Source: an uncultured Pseudomonadota bacterium (lineage in GTDB: Bacteria > Pseudomonadota > Gammaproteobacteria > Methylococcales > Methylomonadaceae). From it: DNA of 8,637 nt. The notes under the pieces were generated by a model. The model had not been told where the DNA came from, made no database searches, and worked only from the letters and a program-made list of their open reading frames with translations. Below are positions 5,910-8,637 of this stretch, in pieces; within the stretch, counting starts at the first letter, position 1; each line of letters begins with the position of its first letter. The DNA lies in NCBI GenBank assembly GCA_903953455.1, contig CAJBJW010000230.1, positions 1 to 8,637 of the forward strand, given 5' to 3'. The position numbers and the translations under genes were made by a program.

Positions 5910-7151
5910 TCAATGCGTAGATCCAGTTAATAAATCACTAACTGAATAGGCTGAGGTAATGGCACCTTCGTGTAATCCATTACCTAAATAAGCACCTGCA
6001 TGGAATGTATGATTTTCACCATTTGTTTCAATAATCTCGTGGCGATAACGCAGGGCGTCAACCGAGTACAGTGGCGTATTATGGTCTTGTTTGTGAATAA
6101 TGGTTTTAGAGTCGATTTGTGCACCCAAATTATAAGCTAAGCTGTAGTGACTATATTCAATAGGATCAATATCATAGAGTCTATTCAAATACGCATTATA
6201 GCCGCATTGACCCTGTGCATCAGTTTGAAAAACATCGAACTCGGTATAATAAGAAACACCAAAATGTTCATAAAAAGAAATATCAGTATGAATTAACGTT
6301 TCTATTTTGTTTTCTTGCCAAGCTTTAAAACGGCGTATTTCATCAGCACTCGCGTCACCGAGTAAATTCAATACTTGCTCAGGGGTCACAGCAAAGATAA
6401 CCTTATCAAAAAATAGTCGTTCACGAGATGCTGTTGAAATAATGATTCCGGTGTCTGTTCTATAAACAGCTTCAATTTTGGCGCTGCAATGAATAGTTCC
6501 TTCAAATTGTTCAAGGATTTTTTCAATATAGGTGTATACGCCTCCGACCATTCTATCCCATTTTGTAAACATAGTTGAATGACGCAAAAGGGGAATAGCA
6601 ATTTCAGCGGGAAAATCAGCGATTTTTTGATAAGGCATTGAATACGCATACATTAATAGCATTTTAAGCCAAACTGCATGAATATCATTATCTAAATAGG
6701 TGGATACCGTTTTGTCATAAAGATCTTCTGATGTAACACGATACTCAGCCAATAAAAATTGCATATAACCTTTGACAACAGGTGTTAATTTTTGAGCTTC
6801 ATTTAGAAATTCATTGAAATTTTTAGAATGGTGCATTAATCCAGCACCTGATTTATAGCAATGTCCATTTGCTAGAAATAGCTCACTGGATGTTTCACCC
6901 TTTGCCATGGTGATATTTAACCTATTCATCAATTTATGAAAATTTGGAAAATGGCCACTTTGAAATTCTAAAACGCCACAATCTAAAATTAAGTTTGTAT
7001 CAAGTTGGGTGCCTTGAACATTTTTATTTAATGTTCGAATATTGCCGCCAATAATGGATTGTCTTTCGAAAATAGTAATATCGTGATGCTTATTCAAAAG
7101 ATAAGCTGTCGACATGCCCGCTGCGCCGGCACCTATTATGGCAATTTTCAT
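5910..7151 (-). CDS. FAD-dependent amine-oxidase-like protein
   Basis: A 413-residue flavoprotein of the amine oxidase/phytoene desaturase-like superfamily, close to the group described as predicted NAD/FAD-binding proteins (COG2907). The N-terminus has the dinucleotide-binding fingerprint IIGAGAAGMSTAYLL (5-19, with Gly7, Gly9 and Gly12). Glu29 ends the second strand (TIFER), and IGGNIRT (34-40) is the usual GG-x-x-R turn. LDCGVLEFQSGHFPNFHKLM (56-75) is a block characteristic of the COG2907 type. The C-terminus AGAYLGNGLHEGAITSAYSVSDLL (390-408 region) is the FAD-contacting end motif. The substrate is unknown; in other bacteria relatives sit near cyclopropane fatty acid or lipid genes, which are not seen here. 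The start has an AAGGAT site (7156-7161) at good spacing. The secreted phosphatase gene follows on the same strand, so they may be co-transcribed. Confidence 0.85.
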   Translation of the reverse strand: MKIAIIGAGAAGMSTAYLLNKHHDITIFERQSIIGGNIRTLNKNVQGTQLDTNLILDCGVLEFQSGHFPNFHKLMNRLNITMAKGETSSELFLANGHCYKSGAGLMHHSKNFNEFLNEAQKLTPVVKGYMQFLLAEYRVTSEDLYDKTVSTYLDNDIHAVWLKMLLMYAYSMPYQKIADFPAEIAIPLLRHSTMFTKWDRMVGGVYTYIEKILEQFEGTIHCSAKIEAVYRTDTGIIISTASRERLFFDKVIFAVTPEQVLNLLGDASADEIRRFKAWQENKIETLIHTDISFYEHFGVSYYTEFDVFQTDAQGQCGYNAYLNRLYDIDPIEYSHYSLAYNLGAQIDSKTIIHKQDHNTPLYSVDALRYRHEIIETNGENHTFHAGAYLGNGLHEGAITSAYSVSDLLTGSTH

Positions 7152-7155
7152 CTTG

Positions 7156-7161
7156 ATCCTT
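7156..7161 (-). promoter_or_regulatory. Ribosome binding site of FAD protein gene
   Basis: On the minus strand AAGGAT lies about four bases before the ATG at 7151-7149. It is a strong match that fixes this start. Confidence 0.7.
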
Positions 7162-7273
7162 ATTGCTTTGATGGTATTTTATTTTCAAAAAACACCTAAA
7201 ACACGATGTATACAGGGAAGTACTAATCAGTGTGAGTAAATAAAAATAATGAATAATTACATTGTGGTTTTCA

Positions 7274-7289
7274 TTGTATAGAATTACAA
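7274..7289. promoter_or_regulatory. TTGTA-N6-TACAA palindrome
   Basis: Perfect five-base arms with a six-base centre, about 123 bases upstream of the FAD protein start. The geometry is that of a dimeric regulator site, but no regulator gene is in the window. In AT-rich DNA it could arise by chance. Confidence 0.3.
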
Positions 7290-7437
7290 GAATTTATGTG
7301 GAATTAGTCAAGGCGTATTAAGATTTAACCGGCTAATTTTATGCTATCTTGATGATACCTTAATGGCTGCAACGGCTGATTTGTCAGGTTTTGATGAAGT
7401 TCATTTCACTATCCTCAATATATTTAAAACTGAGTAG
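7282..7437 (+). other. Possible remnant reading frame in spacer
   Basis: The plus strand is open for 51 codons, with a stop at 7435-7437. The C-terminal half, from an ATG at 7363 (MAATADLSGFDEVHF, then TILNIFKTE), has a composition typical of coding sequence. There is no clear ribosome binding site and I recognise no family. It could be the last piece of a deleted gene, a small protein, or chance. Confidence 0.2.
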
Positions 7438-7465
7438 ACATGAAAATAGCTGTTTGAGCTTGGAT

Positions 7466-7490
7466 TGTTTAAACGGTTTTCTTTTAAACA
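7466..7490. repeat. 8-bp perfect inverted repeat
   Basis: TGTTTAAA (7466-7473) and TTTAAACA (7483-7490) form a perfect 8-bp AT-rich stem with a nine-base loop. It lies just beyond the terminator of the right-hand gene. It may back up that terminator, but no T run follows on either strand. Confidence 0.35.
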
Positions 7491-7491
7491 T

Positions 7492-7519
7492 AAAAAAGTA
7501 TTGGTTATCAACGATACTT
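7492..7519 (-). terminator. Intrinsic terminator of NDH-2-like gene
   Basis: Read on the minus strand, AAGTAT pairs with ATACTT (7514-7519 with 7496-7501). An inner GTT/AAC pair is separated from it by a small internal loop, and a run of six T residues follows. The left arm of the stem overlaps the stop codon of the NDH-2-like gene (7518-7520), so transcription would end right after translation. Confidence 0.6.
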
Positions 7520-8637
7520 AACCCTTTCCGAGTAGCCACCAATCATATTTTGCTTCTATAGTCTCTTTAGCGATAAAAGCAGGTAAGCCTTTTACTAGGA
7601 TATTTTTATTTCCAATCCACCCTACCGCATCGTTTGGTCCTAAACTCAAGAGGTATCCCCTATCTTGATGCATATAAGGAAGGCAAAATTTCAAAATACC
7701 TGCTTTCAACAAGATATTTTTTGCAACAGCCTTGCCCTTACTTATAGCGGATTGTGAGGTCATCAAATTCGATCCCATCCCATCAAAGTGCGAACAATCG
7801 CCTGCTGTAAAAATAGAGTTTAAAACGGTGTTATGGTTTATTACCTGACCAGAAAGATTAGCCTGCAGTGTGAGTTTGGATTGGTTGCCAATTAACAATA
7901 AGGTTAAATCGGATGCTATTGTGGATTCTTCGCCTGTCCGACGATTCTCCAATATTATTTGATTATTTTGAATGCCTTTGTAATATTGATTTTGCAGCAC
8001 AGAAATAGATTTTTCAGCGATTCGTTGTTCAACATAATCAGCCAATTCTGTTGGAAAGGTGCCCAATAATTTTTCATGACTATCAATCAAGTTAAGCTTG
8101 AATATTCTGCGGCAATTCTTCAGCACATGGGCAATTTCAAAAGAAAATTGAATGCCCGTAGGACCAGCGCCGACAATATTTATAACAAGTTCTTCTGAGT
8201 TGGTGCAGGCAATTAGTTTTTGCAAAACGGTTGAAAAATTATGCTTTCCTAACCTATTTAAATCATAAACACCAGACGGCGTATTGGTATTAAACGGTAT
8301 TGTTCCTGAAGCAATCACTAAATAATCAAAGGGAATGGTTTCGTCATTCACTTGCAATTTTTTTTGTTTATCCCAGACAGTTAATATGTCTTGATTGAAT
8401 TCAATGAAAGATTGTTTGTAAATAAAATTGAATCGTTTGGCTAAAACAGGGAAAGGAATTTGAATACTATCTAAAGGCCGACGGACGGTTTCATGCAGAC
8501 GCGTGATTAGTAAATGATAGGGGCGAGGATCGATCAGTGTTATATGAGCATGATGAGAGCGTTTTCTCAATGTGATTAATGCGGATAAGCCAGCGTTTCC
8601 TCCTCCGATGATAACTATTCTTAGTATCGATGATGAA
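7518..8637 (-). CDS. NDH-2-like NAD(P)/FAD oxidoreductase, 5' end missing
   Basis: The frame stays open from the stop at 7518-7520 to the right edge (codons in register from 8636), giving 372 residues, and the start lies outside the window. A TTG at 8570 is not the start, because the first FAD fingerprint (ILRIVIIGGGNAGLSALITL) lies before it. The protein has the two-dinucleotide layout of type II NADH dehydrogenases and related pyridine nucleotide-disulfide oxidoreductases. After the first fingerprint come YLVIASGT, then the second NAD(P)-binding motif VINIVGAGPTGIQFSFEIA, and IFTAGDCSHF near the C-terminus, which contacts FAD. The tail (GYLLSLGPNDAVGWIG, GLPAFIAK) resembles the NDH-2 C-terminus. 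It probably oxidises NADH and passes electrons to quinone or another acceptor at the membrane face, but the acceptor cannot be read from the sequence. A terminator follows directly. There is no sign of damage. Confidence 0.85.
   Translation of the reverse strand, partial: SSSILRIVIIGGGNAGLSALITLRKRSHHAHITLIDPRPYHLLITRLHETVRRPLDSIQIPFPVLAKRFNFIYKQSFIEFNQDILTVWDKQKKLQVNDETIPFDYLVIASGTIPFNTNTPSGVYDLNRLGKHNFSTVLQKLIACTNSEELVINIVGAGPTGIQFSFEIAHVLKNCRRIFKLNLIDSHEKLLGTFPTELADYVEQRIAEKSISVLQNQYYKGIQNNQIILENRRTGEESTIASDLTLLLIGNQSKLTLQANLSGQVINHNTVLNSIFTAGDCSHFDGMGSNLMTSQSAISKGKAVAKNILLKAGILKFCLPYMHQDRGYLLSLGPNDAVGWIGNKNILVKGLPAFIAKETIEAKYDWWLLGKG

Larger units (their letters stand above)
7152..7517. 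other. 366-base intergenic segment
   Basis: The segment separates two minus-strand flavoprotein genes. It should hold the promoter of the FAD protein gene. Identified contents are that gene's ribosome binding site, a palindrome at 7274-7289, an open frame without a recognisable product (7282-7437), an 8-bp inverted repeat at 7466-7490 and the terminator of the right-hand gene at 7492-7519. I found no convincing -35/-10 pair; a TAAAAT lies close to the start but has a poor -35 partner. Confidence 0.6.

Noticed and set aside
8568..8570. TTG as start of the NDH-2-like gene
   Set aside because: The frame continues upstream through the FAD-binding fingerprint to the window edge, so the real start is outside.

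Overview
The window reads as chromosomal DNA of a low-GC gammaproteobacterium, most likely Acinetobacter or a close relative in the Moraxellaceae. This rests on the AT-rich base composition and on a set of recognisable gammaproteobacterial housekeeping genes: YaeQ, a DUF938 methyltransferase, a FemAB-like (DUF482) acyltransferase, an AcpA-type secreted phosphatase and an NDH-2-like flavoprotein. The genus is an inference, not a proof.

Left third (1 to about 2040): an AT-rich accessory or decaying region. Positions 1-429 hold no gene, but contain two diverged copies of a roughly 100-base imperfect inverted repeat. Next comes a small membrane protein gene broken by one base in an A run, whose downstream frame still resembles a zinc ribbon with two of its cysteines lost. 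A 228-codon orphan gene with a good ribosome binding site follows; its C-terminal half looks distantly macro-like. After it lies gene debris: the first roughly 50 codons of an aldehyde dehydrogenase, with a lost start, a frameshift and a nonsense codon. This abuts an open frame for a small hydrophobic protein. The layout suggests insertion and deletion next to the conserved block.

Middle (2141-5852): yaeQ (+) converges on a DUF938 methyltransferase gene (-). That gene is divergent, across 62 bases, from a FemAB-like N-acyltransferase gene (+), which in turn converges on a secreted AcpA-like phosphatase gene (-).

Right (5910-8637): the phosphatase gene lies 57 bases downstream of a FAD-dependent amine-oxidase-like gene on the same strand, so the two are probably one operon. 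A 366-base spacer holds a palindrome, a possible remnant reading frame, an 8-bp inverted repeat and a terminator. The terminator serves an NDH-2-like NAD(P)/FAD oxidoreductase gene whose 5' end lies beyond the right edge of the window.

No rRNA, tRNA, CRISPR array or intact mobile element was found. I cannot show a complete new biological system. The least explained parts are the paired inverted-repeat elements, the shifted mini-protein and the macro-like orphan, all between 1 and 1383.
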